From positions 2,294,001 through 2,358,000 of the forward strand of contig JAKSXM010000272.1 in NCBI GenBank assembly GCA_022575985.1: a stretch of DNA of 64,000 bases. Reading direction: 5' to 3'. A program made the position numbers and the translations under genes. The DNA comes from Anagrus nilaparvatae (Eukaryota > Arthropoda > Insecta > Hymenoptera > Mymaridae). Below, in pieces: positions 1 to 11,779 of this stretch. Numbering within the stretch: the first letter of the stretch is position 1; every line of letters begins with the position of its first letter. Below the pieces are notes generated by a model that did not search any database, was not told the origin of the DNA, and worked only from the letters and a program-made list of their open reading frames with translations.

Positions 1-676
1 TTTGGCCCAAAAGGACCATTTTGGCCCAAAAGGACCACTGTGGCCCAAAAGGACCAGATTGGCACAAAAGGACCACATTGGCCGAAAAGGTCCATTTTGG
101 CCCAAAAGGACCACATTGGCTCAAAAGGACCACATTGGCCCAAAAGGACCACATTGGCCCAAAAGGTCCATTTTGGCACAAAAGGTCCAATTTGGCCCAA
201 AAGGTCCATTTTGTCACAAAAGGTCCATTTTGGCACAAAAGGTCCATTTTGGCACAAAAGGTCCATTGGCACAAAAGGTCCATTTTGGCACAAAAGGTCC
301 ATTGGCACAAAAGGTCCATTTTGGCACAAAAGGTCCATTGGCACAAAAGGTCCATTTTGGCACAAAAGGTCCATTTTGGCACAAAAGGTCCATTGGCACA
401 AAAGGTCCATTTTGGCATAAAAGGTCCATTGGCACAAAAGGTCCATTTTGGCACAAAAGGTCCATTGGCACAAAAGGTCCATTTTGGCACAAAAGGTCCA
501 TTGGCACAAAAGGTCCGTTTTGGCACAAAAGGTCCATTGGCACAAAAGGTCCATTTTGGCACAAAAGGTCCATTTTGGCACAAAAGGTCCATTTTGGCTC
601 AAAAGGTCCATTGGCACAAAAGGTCCATTGGCACAAAAGGTCCATTTTGGCACAAAAGGTCCATTGGCACAAAGGG
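1..676. repeat. minisatellite of alternating 19- and 17-base units
   Basis: Tandem units of the form GGTCCATTTTGGCACAAAA (19 bases) and the same unit lacking TT (17 bases). From about 250 to 570 the two forms mostly alternate, giving a 36-base higher-order period. The first 180 bases are an older GGACCA/GGCCC variant. The reading frames through it on both strands are repeat artefacts, because neither unit length is a multiple of three and all frames stay open. The left edge lies outside the window. Confidence 0.95.
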
Positions 677-684
677 CTCATGCG

Positions 685-709
685 ACAGCGGCGGCAGCGG
701 CGGCGGCGG
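685..709. repeat. GC-rich GGC/CAG trinucleotide run
   Basis: A short run of GCGGCGGCAGCGGCGG type immediately after the minisatellite. It is the most GC-rich spot in the first kilobases and marks the end of the array. Confidence 0.8.
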
Positions 710-983
710 TTATAACTTTATAATATATAGAGATAACGTATATAATTCTACAGTGATTAAAACATTTAATATTAATAAATAAGATTAATTTTTGGTACCT
801 GCAAGTAACTCTGGTATATTTAATAAATAATAATAATAATAATAATATAACTAGGTGTCTCAATCACTGAAATAGTACACAGCAAAAGTGATTAATTTAT
901 CACAGTCAAAATTTCTAATTAACGAAGTATATTATAATAAAATGTCTTTATCTATATTATGTATATGAATATATATATATATA
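710..983. other. probable 3' tail of LINE-A with (TAA)n
   Basis: No gene. It contains a (TAA)n run near 824-846 and an (AT)n run near 967-984. Read on the minus strand, the part near 890-940 has a TGACTGTGATAA string that also occurs in the 3' UTR of LINE-B (near 20036). This suggests that it is the 3' UTR of LINE-A, cut off by the foldback at 984-3066. The (TTA)n run would then be the microsatellite-like tail usual for CR1/L2-type elements. Confidence 0.45.
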
Positions 984-3066
984 TGGGCATATCCATTACT
1001 TTTCATACAAAAGTGTGCGCACCCATGACTCCGTTCGGGCTCAAATTTTCAGGGGTGGTTTGAAGTAATAAAAAACTCAGTCAGCCAAAATTTCAGCCAT
1101 TTTGCAGGACGGGTTGCCGAGATACAATCTCTAAAAGGTCCAAAAATAGCTGTTTTTAGCCAATTTTCAAAAATTTACTGGGCTTCAAGGATTAGTCCAA
1201 AAAACATCCGGCTGGTCTCATTTTTTTCCTTAAATATTCAACTTTTATCAAAAAAATTTTCAAAAAGTTTCATGGAGTTGATTTTTACTGGCATTGATTA
1301 ACGTAAGATTTATTTTATCGAAAAATGCTGATTTTTGAACTTGAATTACGATTCAGCATCATTAGTGAAAGACTTCCGATTGGTTTCATTAAAAGTGTCT
1401 ATCAAAGACCTTTCAAATGAGACCTTAAACGTTAAAAAAGCTTATCAGAAACCGGAGATATAAGCAATTAAAAGTTTGCTGTTTTCGAAAATATCGATTT
1501 TTTAACAACTTTAATCGTCTGCAAAATTTTTCTCTGAGCACTTTAAGGGCTGAAAATTTCAGGAAAGCTTCTTTTGATATTAAAAAAAATTCCCTAAAAA
1601 TTTGGGCGATGGTATTGGCTTCTGTTCGTAGATATAAGACTCTGAAAATGTGTAATAATTGGACCAATATTGGCCAATAAATGGTTAAGGGGTCAACCAA
1701 AAAATTTTTCTTCTTCAATATTCGAATAGCCAGGGAAAAATAAGCTGATTTAAAAAAAAAAAATTTTATTTTTGACCGAAAAATAAGCAAGTTATCATCA
1801 TTTTAAGATTTTTTAAAAAATTTTCCAAAAATCCCATTTTTAGGGTCATTATACAGTATTCTAACTCGAAATAATGATAACTCGCTTATTTTTCGGTCTA
1901 AAATAAAAATTTTTTTTTTTAAATTGTCGAATTTTTTCCTGCCTATTCGAATATTTACAAATAAGAAACTTCTTATACGCAAAAATTATTTTTTTGGGCC
2001 AAAAACTACCCGAATACATTGACAAAATAAAGTAAGTTCTAAAGTAATTTGCCAAAAAAAAATAATTTTTGCGTATAAGAAGTTTCTTTTTTGTAAATAT
2101 TCGAATAGGCAGGAAAAAATTTGACAATTTAAAAAAAAAAATTTTTATTTTAGACCGAAAAATAAGCGAGTTATCATTATTTCGAGTTAGAATACTGTAT
2201 AATGACCCTAAAAATGGGATTTTTGGAAAATTTTTTAAAAAATCTTAAAATGATGATAACTTGCTTATTTTTCGGTCAAAAATAAAAATTTTTTTTTAAA
2301 ATCAGCTCATTTTTCCCTGGCTATTCGAATATTGAAGAAGAAAAATTTTTTGGTTGACCCCTTAACCATTTATTGGCCAATATTGGTCCAATTATTACAC
2401 ATTTTCAGAGTCTTATATCTACGAACAGAAGCCAATACCATCGCCCAAATTTTTAGGGAATTTTTTTTAATATCAAAAGAAGCTTTCCTGAAATTTTCAG
2501 TCCTTAAAGTGCTCAGAGAAAAATTTTGTAGACGATTAAAGTTGTTAAAAAATCGATATTTTCGAAAACAGCAAACTTTTAATTGCTTATATCTCCGGTT
2601 TCTGATAAGCTTTTTTAACGTTTAAGGTCTCATTTGAAAGGTCTTTGATAGACACTTTTAATGAAACCAATCGGAAGTCTTTCACTAATGATGCTGAATC
2701 GTAATTCAAGTTCAAAAATCAGCATTTTTCGATAAAATAAATCTTACGTTAATCAATGCCAGTAAAAATCAACTCCATGAAACTTTTTGAAAATTTTTTT
2801 GATAAAAGTTGAATATTTAAGGAAAAAAATGAGACCAGCCGGATGTTTTTTGGACTAATCCTTGAAGCCCAGTAAATTTTTGAAAATTGGCTAAAAACAG
2901 CTATTTTTGGACCTTTTAGAGCTTGTATCTCGGCAACCCGTCCTGCAAAATGACTGAAATTTTGGCTGGCTGAGTTTTTTATTACTTCAAACCACCCCTG
3001 AAATTTTGAGCCCGATCGGAGTCATGGGTGCGCACACTTTTGTATGAAAAGTGATGGATATGCCCA
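984..3066. mobile_element. 2.08 kb foldback (near-perfect inverted repeat) element
   Basis: Arms of about 1,015 bases (984-1998 and 2052-3066) are near-perfect reverse complements around a loop of about 50 bases. The ends read TGGGCATATCC and GGATATGCCCA, with TA on both sides (982-983 and 3067-3068), as expected of a TA-targeting element. There is no transposase. The mirrored reading frames at 1425-1790 (minus) and 2332-2625 (plus) encode the same peptide only because the arms are copies of each other. It lies in the 3' region of LINE-A. Confidence 0.85.
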
Positions 3067-3122
3067 TATGTATGTCTAATTAATATTTAAGCGTATATTG
3101 CACTAAACTAAGCAAAACCAAA

Positions 3123-5960
3123 CTAAACGGAGGATCGTCCAGAAACAACTTTGCAGTCATTAGTTAATAAATATTTGAAGAGGGCATTTTTAAGGCGACT
3201 TAGTGAAGGTAGGAATCGAATAGTGGAGGGAAGCGAATTCCAGTAATCAGCTCCAAGAGCCTGAAAACTGTTAGAGCCCCGACCCTTTATTATGTCTGGT
3301 AAAGTTAATTCTTTCGTCGAGGAATGCCCTCTTGCTGTATCTTTTGGTTTTTTTATTTTAAAACAGTCAGCCAGATAGTTTGGTTGTTTCATGCGCAGTA
3401 TTTTATATATAATTATATTACAGAAATAAAATCTGCGTTTATTAACAGTTAGCCATTGCAGCTTTTTTCTAAGAGGAGAAATATGGGTATCTCTACTAAT
3501 TCCAAAGATATAACGGATACCTGAATTACTAAGTCTTTGGAGCCTATTCCTTAGCGTGATTCCTGCATCAATTAATACAACACTACAGTAATCTAGATGA
3601 TGAGTTACCAATGCCTGAATGAGACGCTTCCTGAGTGTCTCTGATGTGCAACCTTTGATGAATCTAAGAGTGTAGAGTACCCTATTTACTTTTTTCTCAA
3701 CAGATATTACATGAGGTTCCCAGGACAGTTTGCAATCCAAGATCACACCAAGACTTTTTACTTCCTGAACAAAGGGAACGATTATTCCACCAACCATATC
3801 AATCCCAGGAAGCTTTACTTTATCCAATCGATCAATAAAAGTACTAGATCCAAAATAAATTGCTCTGATCTTGGCAGGATTTAATTGTAGAGAGACCATT
3901 TTTGTCCAACGGGAAACATAATCAGCCACAGTATTGAGTTTACTGATACCCTCCAGTATGCATTCAGGAGATACCTGGATATACACCTGCAAATCGTCAG
4001 CATACAAGAGATGAAAAACGTTATGACCCACGTGATCTTTAATATCATTCATGTATAAGCAGAACAATAGTGGTCCCAATACTGAGCCCTGTAGGACGCC
4101 AATATTAGTGTCTCGAGATTAAGAACAAGTTGTTTTTGAAGCAATTTTCAGTTGTCTATCTTCAAGATATGATTTGAACCATATTAGTGCACTTTTGAAA
4201 AATCCCATATCACACAACCTCCTCAGAAGCTTGGTAGGAGATACTTTATCAAAAGCTTTACTGAAGTCGAATTGTATCAAAATAGTTATGAGTCTTTTAC
4301 TCATTCCTAGTCTGATATCATCAGTTAACTTCAGTAAAGCAGTTTCAGTACTGCTGTATTTTCTGAAACCCGTTTGCAGGGGATCCAGTAGGCTGTTGTT
4401 ACAAAGAAATTGCGTAATTTGGTCATGTACCAGCTTTTCTAATAACTTAGACAAAAAGCACAGGAGTGCAATTGGTCTAAAGTCCGAGGTTGAAGTTGGT
4501 ATAGGTATTTTCTTCAGTGCCACTAATAGGGATGTTTTCCACATTGAAGGAAAAATGCCTCTTTTTAAATATTCATTGAAGATACGAACCAAGTAGGGAC
4601 CGATAGTAGGAAGGGACTTAGCAATTACGCTGTGAGGGATTCCATCAGTACCTATGGCCTGAGAACTAAAATGTTTGACTGCCAATATTACATCACTAAG
4701 GGAGACCTCATGAGACTTAAATCCTTCATCTGACGCTGACATAAGAATGTCAGACAGCTCGTCCAGATTTTCTGTTTCAGAAAAACATACCTGGGAGAAA
4801 TAATCGTTTAGCTCATCAGGAGAAAATCCATGTAAGTCACTCTTAGGAGTGGGTAGCAATCCAAGGTGACGTAGTTCACGCCAAAAGTCCTGTCCATTCG
4901 TAATTGCTTCGTCTAGCCGGTCATGTGTAAAAGAGTTTTTCGCTGTGTCAGTGAAGTATTCTACTTGCTCGTTTAGATGTATGAGATCAGTCAAAAGTGC
5001 TTTGTTTTTTGTCCTAAGGTATCGTTTTTCAGTAGCATTCCTTTTGTTAATTAGGAATTGAACTTCTGCATTAATCCAGGGATGTTTTTGGCTTTTGGGC
5101 TTCACTGTTTTAATTGGTGCCAGTTTGTCTGTAGGTTCTTATTCAGACAGTCAATTAGATTGTCTAAGTCGTCTGTAGGAGAGTCGAATATAGTCCAGTC
5201 GCATTTGTACAGTGCCTCATTGATGTCCCCTGAAGTGATGTCCTTGAATTTTCTGTATGTGAAGCTATTAAGAGGACGTTTAGGGATAAACAAGGAAATT
5301 TCAACGTCAATGAGGTTGTGACGAACGTGGAAGTATGTTGGTATGGTTTAGTATTCTGTCGTTGCTGTCGACGTATATAACGTCTATCCAGGTTTTTGGT
5401 TTTTTTGAGCCTTTTGGACGATGTGTAGCTTCATGATTAACAACCTGAAGAGACAATTCTGCAGATAATTTTTTAAGGAAACGTAAGTTTGTACTGTTAG
5501 TTAATAGATCAGCATTAAGGTCGCCCATGATAATTTTATGACTGTAATCAGAGCATAAGTTACGTAAAGTCGGTATGAAAGAGGGATCAGCTTTGAAGGA
5601 TATTTTGGGAGGTCTGTAGATGAGGCAAACAAAAATAGGTGGGAGATTGTCTCCCCATATACGACACATAAGATATTCCGGCATCAGCTGTTTGCCTTTA
5701 TTTGTGGTGTTCGAGCATGAAAGAACAGTTGCTCTTAGGGAGTTTTCGAACATAGAGTATGATGCCACCACCCTTAGTGTTTCTGTCTTGTCTTATACTA
5801 CTGTATCCGTCTATCTCTACAATACCGTCCTATACAATCGGTCCTAAACGTGATTCCGCTACTCCAAAGATGTGGTAAGATGAATTTTTCAGTATCATGT
5901 CACGAAAAGCATTAATGTAGGCTTTTAAAGAAGTTGCGTTGACAAATCCTGCTCTAAATG
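3123..5960 (-). pseudogene. LINE-A ORF2, endonuclease and reverse transcriptase (broken)
   Basis: Encodes, 5' to 3', an apurinic-type endonuclease (GFVNATSLK start near 5955, GDLNADLL near 5520, HNLIDV near 5320), a linker, and a reverse transcriptase with FDFSKAFD (motif A), QGSVLGPLLF and YADD (motif C, near 4000), followed by the C-terminal thumb region. The product would nick target DNA and copy the element RNA by target-primed reverse transcription. It is inactive. There is an in-frame TAG at 5832-5830, a frameshift near 5740, another near 5315, another near 5110, and an in-frame TAA at 4121-4119. The catalytic FDF and YADD motifs are intact, unlike LINE-B. I place it in the CR1/L2/Jockey group by overall look; a tree would be needed for the clade. 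Confidence 0.9.
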
Positions 5961-6287
5961 CGACGTCAACGGGAGCGTTGTTAATGCTGTCACAGTCTAG
6001 TCATTTCTGTCTGCTATTATTTTGTCCAGTGTTTCTACTATTGTTGTCTATGTTTATGGTGTCGCGTATTTGCGGTAGTAATTGTGTAGAAGTGTTTGTG
6101 ATAGTATACAAATCACGTATAGTATTTAAGTCCATAACGCTGTTAAAAGTGTACGATTTTTGGTTGTTTTTCCACCGTATTAGGAACTTTCCACCACTAT
6201 GCCATACAAATGCGAAGCCTAAGCTTTTAGCAATAGGTTTTAATGATTGGTATTGTTTGTACTCAGTGGTCGAGAGCGCATCATTAA

Positions 6288-7190
6288 CCCGTTATCCCCC
6301 AGGTCTAGAAAAAATGATGCAAAAATTTTTTTAATAATTTGTATAAGTTATGTTTGATCTAACTTAGGTTATAGAATACTGTAAATCTTATTTCAGAAAT
6401 AGGAACCCTAGATATTATCTGTCTCCATATGGACCCTCTAGAAGCTACATGGGTGGAAATTTTCAAAAAACAATGTCACTTAAATATTTTACTTTTAATA
6501 GTATAAATATTTATTTATTTATTAATACTTCATATTTAGTTACATTATTTAAAATTACATTTATATTGATAGTTATAAATACAGAGACATATTATTTGAT
6601 GGTAAAAATTACAATACGTACATTATAAATATTTCGAAGTCAATTAAAATGCATTAATTATTTTTTTAGATGAGAACTTACTCACATAAGTTCCATAATG
6701 AAAAATCAAATTTTTTGCATAAAAATTAGCATACCTATACAATTCTACTATATTACCAAGGAATAATAAATTCCGATTCCTTGACTATTAATTTCCCACA
6801 TGGGTCCATATGGATACATAAGTCAACTAAGCGGGGATATAGGGGCCCTATACAAAACAAAATAAAAAAAAAATTTATCTACACTAAAATTTTCTACAAT
6901 GTTTAAATTAAATAATTCACAAAAAAAAATTTAATAAAAAAACATTAACTTATTGTTTAGAATAATTATCTATTAAAGAACTTAGTATAATTAAACTGCT
7001 CTTGGATGCTTACGATTATAAACGATTTAAAAATACAAATAAACAGCTGACTTGCTTCGCACTATATCATAACGTTTGACAGCCTTTCCCTAACGTGTTG
7101 GTACAAGCATCGTTTATAAATTATTAATTATTACTTATACAGGGTACTTGTCATTTATTGGCCCAAATGGACCCTGAGGTAGATAACAGG
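6288..7190. mobile_element. 903-base TTAA-flanked non-autonomous element (piggyBac-like)
   Basis: Flanked by TTAA at 6284-6287 and 7191-7194. The ends begin CCCGTTATC and finish GATAACAGG, imperfect inverted repeats starting with CCY as in piggyBac-type elements. There is no coding capacity. Deleting the element plus one TTAA rejoins LINE-A ORF1 in frame at a position that matches the same stretch of LINE-B ORF1 (KIIIN-DALS against KIYIN-ESLS). Target and ends are therefore defined to the base. Confidence 0.9.
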
Positions 7191-7848
7191 TTAATAATAA
7201 TTTTGGAGGCTGGCAGGCGTGAAATAACCTCCTCATGTAATATTGATCTGTCTATGCCCATGGTACTGTAGTAGTTACGTCTTTTTTTTACGTGTAGTAG
7301 TTGTTTTGTCCTTGCTATGGTCGTTAAGCGAACAACAATCGAAGGATGTTTAGTAATTAATTCATTGTTGGGGTTATGTTTGAAAACTAAGCGAACATCG
7401 GCTATTTCATCATTACTGAGAGAAGGTATGATGCCACGTAGAATAGAAAGACACAGATGATGTATGTCATCGGAGTCCGACAAGTCCATGAAACCAGCTA
7501 TAAAAATTTCAGAGTCTTGGGGGCGGGCAGAAATGCATGCATTTCTACTTATTGGTTCAAAAATGGGGTTATTAAGATTGTTATTTTTGGTTGATCCCGC
7601 TTTATGTATCTGGAGCTTATTAGAAACTGTTGATTCACTATATTCTGCGGCTAAGTCAGTGACCGTGTCACTCGTAGTGTATGCTATGGTTTGGTTTTGA
7701 ATTTTATTAAAATTATTATAAGAATCAAAATTTAGTAATTTATCTGTAGCATTAATTTGACCAGATTTAGTCATTGATACTTTTTCATTATCATTAAGTA
7801 TATTATTATTGTTATTTGTATAATATTTATTACTATTGTTATCTATAT

Positions 7849-9207
7849 TAGACTGACAAAAAAAAAATCGACTTTTCGATTTTTTAAGGTGCTCAAGCGT
7901 TTTTGGGTACCACTTTATGAAAAAAAAGCCCTTGGTAAAGCGCATCTAAAAATATTTAGTCGTTGGACAGCGCCAAAGCGTTTTCGATTTTTGAAAATTG
8001 GTTCAGGAGCGTCGGGGGGGATTACAGCTACTAAATTTAAAAGGCAACAAAAAAATAAAACTTCGGGAGGTATTTCATAGTTTTTTTGGTCACTAAAAAC
8101 GATGGAATCATTTATTTTGAATTATTTCTTTAAGGCAAAAAGTTATGAGCTAATTTCGGTCTTAAAAATATCAAAAATTGGACAGTTTTTGGCGTCAAAA
8201 ACATGCTGCGGACTAAAAAATGTTTAGAAATTATTTTACAGGGGTATTTCGAATGATCATTGGGTCACTAAAAACGATGAAATCGGTTATTTTCATTTAT
8301 TCTTTGCTGATTGAGAGTTATGCACCAGATAATGTAGCTTGATTTCCCAAATATAGCATTTTTTTGAGTTAAATGTCAATGTCAAGCGTACAGAGAACTC
8401 TTTTGAGCCTCTAGAAAGGTATGTTATCATAGTTTTGTGTTTTTTGAACACCGATGCATTGGTTGTAATAAAAAAATAATAAATAATAAAAAAATACATA
8501 AAAAAATAAAAATAATAAAAATAATAAAAATAATAAAATAATATAAATAATAAAAATAATAAAATAATAAAAATACATAAAAAAATCTAAGCAACCAATG
8601 CATCGGTGTTTAAAAAACACAAAACTATGATAACTTACCTTTCTAGAGGCTCAAAAAAGTTCTCTGTACGCTTGACAGTCATTTAACTCAAAAAAATGCT
8701 ATATTTTGGAAATCAAGCTAATATATTTGGCGCATAACTCTGAATCCGCAAAGAATAAATGAAAATAACCAATTTCATCGTTTTTAGTGACCCAATGATC
8801 ATTCGAAATACCCCTTTAAAATAATTTCTAAACATTTTATAGTCCGCAGCATGTTTTTGACGCCAAAAACTGTCCAATTTTTGATATTTTTAAGACCGAA
8901 ATTAGATCATAACTTTTTGCCTTAAAGAAATAATTCAAAATAAATGATTTCATCCTTTTTAGTGACCAAAAAAACTATGAAATACCTCCCGAAGTTTTAT
9001 TTTTTTGTTGCCTTTTAAATTTAGTAGCTGTAATCCCCCCCGGCGCTCCTGGACCAATTTTCAAAAATCGAAAACGCTTTGGCGCTGTCCAACGACTAAA
9101 TATTTTTAGATGCGCTTTACCTAGGGCTTTTTTTTTCATAAAGTGGTACCCAAAAACGCTTGAGCACCTTAAAAAATCGAAAAGTCGATTTTTTTTTTGT
9201 CAGTCTA
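7849..9207. mobile_element. 1.36 kb hAT-like foldback element
   Basis: Two arms of about 650 bases, in inverted orientation, begin TAGACTGAC and end GTCAGTCTA. They are flanked by the 8-base direct repeat ATCTATAT (7841-7848 and 9208-9215). An 8-base duplication and a TAG start fit the hAT superfamily. A 6-base reading with ends TTAGACTGAC is also possible, because the flanks are repetitive. The loop near 8470-8590 is an (AAAATAAT)n-type simple repeat. There is no transposase. It interrupts LINE-A ORF1, and removal restores the frame. Confidence 0.85.
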
Positions 9208-9925
9208 ATCTATATCTATAAATGAATGTGAAAGTGTATTAGTAGCTGAAACTGTTTTTAAATTTAAATTATTATTTGAAAAATTACGATTATTTAATTT
9301 ATTATGAAAATTATAATGATTTGTAGAGATTTGTTGCTTAGCTGGATTTGATGTATGTTCAGTCGATGAAGTTGGTTTCATTTTGTCTAGTATAGATTCA
9401 AGAATTTGCGTAAGACCCTTAATTTCATGTGTCATTTTGATGTTGATATTTTCTGCATGTTGTAGAATAGTATTATTCATGGTGTTAAATTTTCCGAAAA
9501 TTTTTTTCTCCTAAGCTGAAAATTCTTGCTTAATTTTTTCTATACAATTACATGGTGTAGTTATTTTAACATGATCCGAGCACGAACGCCTGCTCTGTAC
9601 AGTAGCAAGGAAAGCATCTCGTAAGCGTACTGTGTTTGCATTGTTGGTAGGCGTGTCTTTGTTTGTGACAAGAGACGTTCTCTTTGGGGCATTACTGCCT
9701 CCTATTCTCTCCTTCACTCTTTTATCCTCCTTAGTTTTATTAATACATATTGTGCAATTAAAAGTTTGGCTATTAGATGTCGTTGTGGCGCACCTGCGAT
9801 GTACTGGGTTATCACATGTTGAACATTTATAGAGAGGATAGTGTCTTCTACTAGGTTGTTTACAGGTAATGCAGGTATCATTTGTAGTAGCCATGTGATT
9901 ATAATAACCGCCAAAACCGATAATA

Positions 9926-10034
9926 ATAATAATAGCACTTATGTGTGTGTGCGTATACGTTTAATATGTATATCCTATCCTATCCTATATATATATAAAA
10001 ATATTTAATTATGTGTGTGTGTGTGTGTGTGTGT
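9926..10034. repeat. simple repeats upstream of LINE-A
   Basis: Contains three TATCC units near 9971-9985, an AT run, and a (GT)n microsatellite at 10012-10034. It may include the 5' UTR of LINE-A, whose end I cannot define. Confidence 0.7.
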
Positions 10035-10134
10035 CCGAAATGAGTAAACTAGAACGCAATAAAAGCTACAGACATGGGGTTTACGGCAAAAGACGGCAAA
10101 AATTACGGGTCAAAACATAGGCTAGGTTTTATTT

Positions 10135-10803
10135 CGATTGATAACCAAAAAAAATTTTTATGTTGAAAAAACTGAATTTCCAAGAAAAAAATTTTTATCA
10201 AATTTTCAAAAAAAACCAAAAAAACGGAAAACCGAGGAAAAATTTTACTATCAAAAAGAATTTTATTCGATTCGGGCATATTTTTTACGTATCCACCTAA
10301 ATTTTCAAGGTAATCGGTTCGATCTGTCGAAAGTTACAATCATTTTTCAAAAATTATAAAAGTTTAGAACTAATATTATATATATTTCTAATTTTTATAA
10401 AAAACAGAAAAGTAAGGAAAAATTTTACTGTGGAAAAGAGTTTCATTTGATTTGGGCATATTTTTTACGAATTCACCTAAATTTTCAAGTTAATCGGTTC
10501 GATCTGTCAAAAGTTGCAATCATTTTTCGAAAATTATAAAAGTTTAGGACGAGGCATAAAAAAATACATGCAACTTAGTGTCGCATCTGATTTTGATAAA
10601 AAAAGTAATTAACAATTATAAATTGTTTAAACAAATTAGAATTTGTTTAAACAATTTCGCATATAATTTTTAATCAAATTTAGCTTAAAATTCGCATTCA
10701 GGGCATAAAAAAATACATGCAACTTAGTGTCGCATCTGATTTTGATAAAAAAAGTAATTAACATTTATAAATTGTTTAAACAAATTAAAATTTGTTTAAA
10801 CAA
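10135..10803. repeat. two pairs of direct repeats with GTTTAAAC palindromes
   Basis: A unit of about 170-190 bases (TCGATTCGGGCATATTTTTT; ATCGGTTCGATCTGTC) occurs twice (about 10205-10375 and 10395-10550). It is followed by a second unit (GGCATAAAAAAATACATGCA; CTTAGTGTCGCATCTGATTT) at about 10555-10660 and 10701-10803, 146 bases apart. The second unit ends in paired palindromes of the form ATTGTTTAAACAAAT. No gene. Confidence 0.8.
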
Positions 10804-11650
10804 TTTATTTGTCGTTTAATAAAAATAATATAATAATAATAATAGTAATAATAATAATTTTAATTTTCTTATTCTTTTTTATTAATTAAATTGTTTAAAC
10901 AATTTATTTTTTGTAAATAAAAATAATAATAATAAATAATAATAATAATCATACAAAGAATATTTTTTTTTTCTTCAAATTAATCTGGGTACCTGAACTA
11001 ATTGACGCATACAAATTTTAAAATTTTAAATCTTAAAACAATAAAAAAAAAAAAAATCGAACAATAGTCCTAAATAAACAGAAACTATACGGAAAACGTA
11101 CGGTATAAATATGTAATACTTATATGCGTGGGCTCGTCGGCAGATGTTTAGGTCAATTTTGAGAAATTTAAAGGAAATGAAATTTGGTAGGTAGGAGTAT
11201 TTAATATATTTAAAAAATATTAACATATAGCTAATCGTGACCGTAGAAAATTGGAAAATTTTACCCAAAAATATTTTTGAGAAAACCGGAAAATATGTGA
11301 AAATTAATAATAATATGAAAATACTGATAGCAGCATTCAAAAATTACAAAATTAACATTTTAATATTATTTTTACAATGATTTAAAATACACATAATTTT
11401 GGGTGGGAAATTCCAATCACGAATTCAGCGCTAAATGAATTTCATTCAATAATTTTTTAATTAAAAAAATTTTTAATAATTAAATAACCTTGAATTTTGA
11501 GTGTAATACGGTTTTTATGTTTAAAAAAAAAGTAAAAGAGAAATCCTTATAACAACTTGTGAGTATATTTTATCAATAATATATTTTAATTTTATTAAAA
11601 GTGGGACCCTGTAATTTTTGTAGGTTTTCCAAAAATGTGACTTTTTTTTA
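10804..11650. other. AT-rich intergenic stretch with (AAT)n runs
   Basis: No gene seen. (AAT)n-type runs lie at about 10820-10860 and 10920-10950, and another GTTTAAAC palindrome near 10890. The remaining 700 bases show no protein-like frame and no clear element ends. Confidence 0.6.
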
Positions 11651-11779
11651 TTTTAACCGATTACCGCCGGCGCGGCCAAAACGAGCCACTTTAATATAAT
11701 TCCGAAACTTCTTATTATTATAAGCTCTAAATTTATAGCTGGGGGTTTTTGAGGTTGCTGATTTCAAATATCAACTCAA

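Larger units (their letters stand above)
6001..9894 (-). pseudogene. LINE-A ORF1, PHD-finger nucleic-acid-binding protein, split by two transposons
   Basis: The N-terminus (9894-9511) has a PHD-like module: CITC, CSTC, HRRC and CTIC pairs spaced as Cys4-His-Cys3. A single in-frame TAG lies at 9513-9511, after which the frame continues to 9208 with an Asn-rich linker. The frame is then interrupted by the hAT-like foldback (7849-9207), resumes at 7848-7191, is interrupted by the TTAA element (6288-7190), and resumes at 6287-6001. The C-terminal part has the domain also seen in LINE-B (residues such as SLGFAFVWHSGGKFL), which resembles the FP-type domain of many insect LINE ORF1 proteins. The role would be binding element RNA and acting as a chaperone in the particle. 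Confidence 0.85.
825..9925 (-). mobile_element. LINE-A: non-LTR retrotransposon (CR1/L2/Jockey-like), inactive, with three nested insertions
   Basis: A minus-strand two-ORF LINE. ORF1 starts at 9894 with a PHD-like cysteine/histidine module and ends at 6001. ORF2 (endonuclease plus reverse transcriptase) runs from about 5960 to 3123. The foldback at 984-3066 separates the 3' region, the 903-base TTAA element (6288-7190) and the 1,359-base hAT-like foldback (7849-9207) interrupt ORF1. Removing each ORF1 insert with one target copy restores the reading frame exactly, which fixes the boundaries. It is related to LINE-B at 16122-20246. The 5' end, near 9925, is not defined, and the extension below 3067 is an inference. 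Confidence 0.8.

Noticed and set aside
1..676. CRISPR-like array of short repeats.
   Set aside because: Units are contiguous with no unique spacers, and the sequence is eukaryotic.
2..782. Long reading frames in several frames and both strands at the window start.
   Set aside because: They are the minisatellite read through. The unit lacks stops and its lengths let every frame stay open.
1425..2625. Two frames encoding nearly the same 97-residue peptide (1425-1790 minus, 2332-2625 plus).
   Set aside because: They are mirror images in the arms of one foldback, with no domain and strongly AT-driven composition.
4174..4596. A plus-strand frame of 140 codons, and others opposite LINE-A and the transposase gene.
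   Set aside because: Antisense shadows of the real coding frames, without domains.
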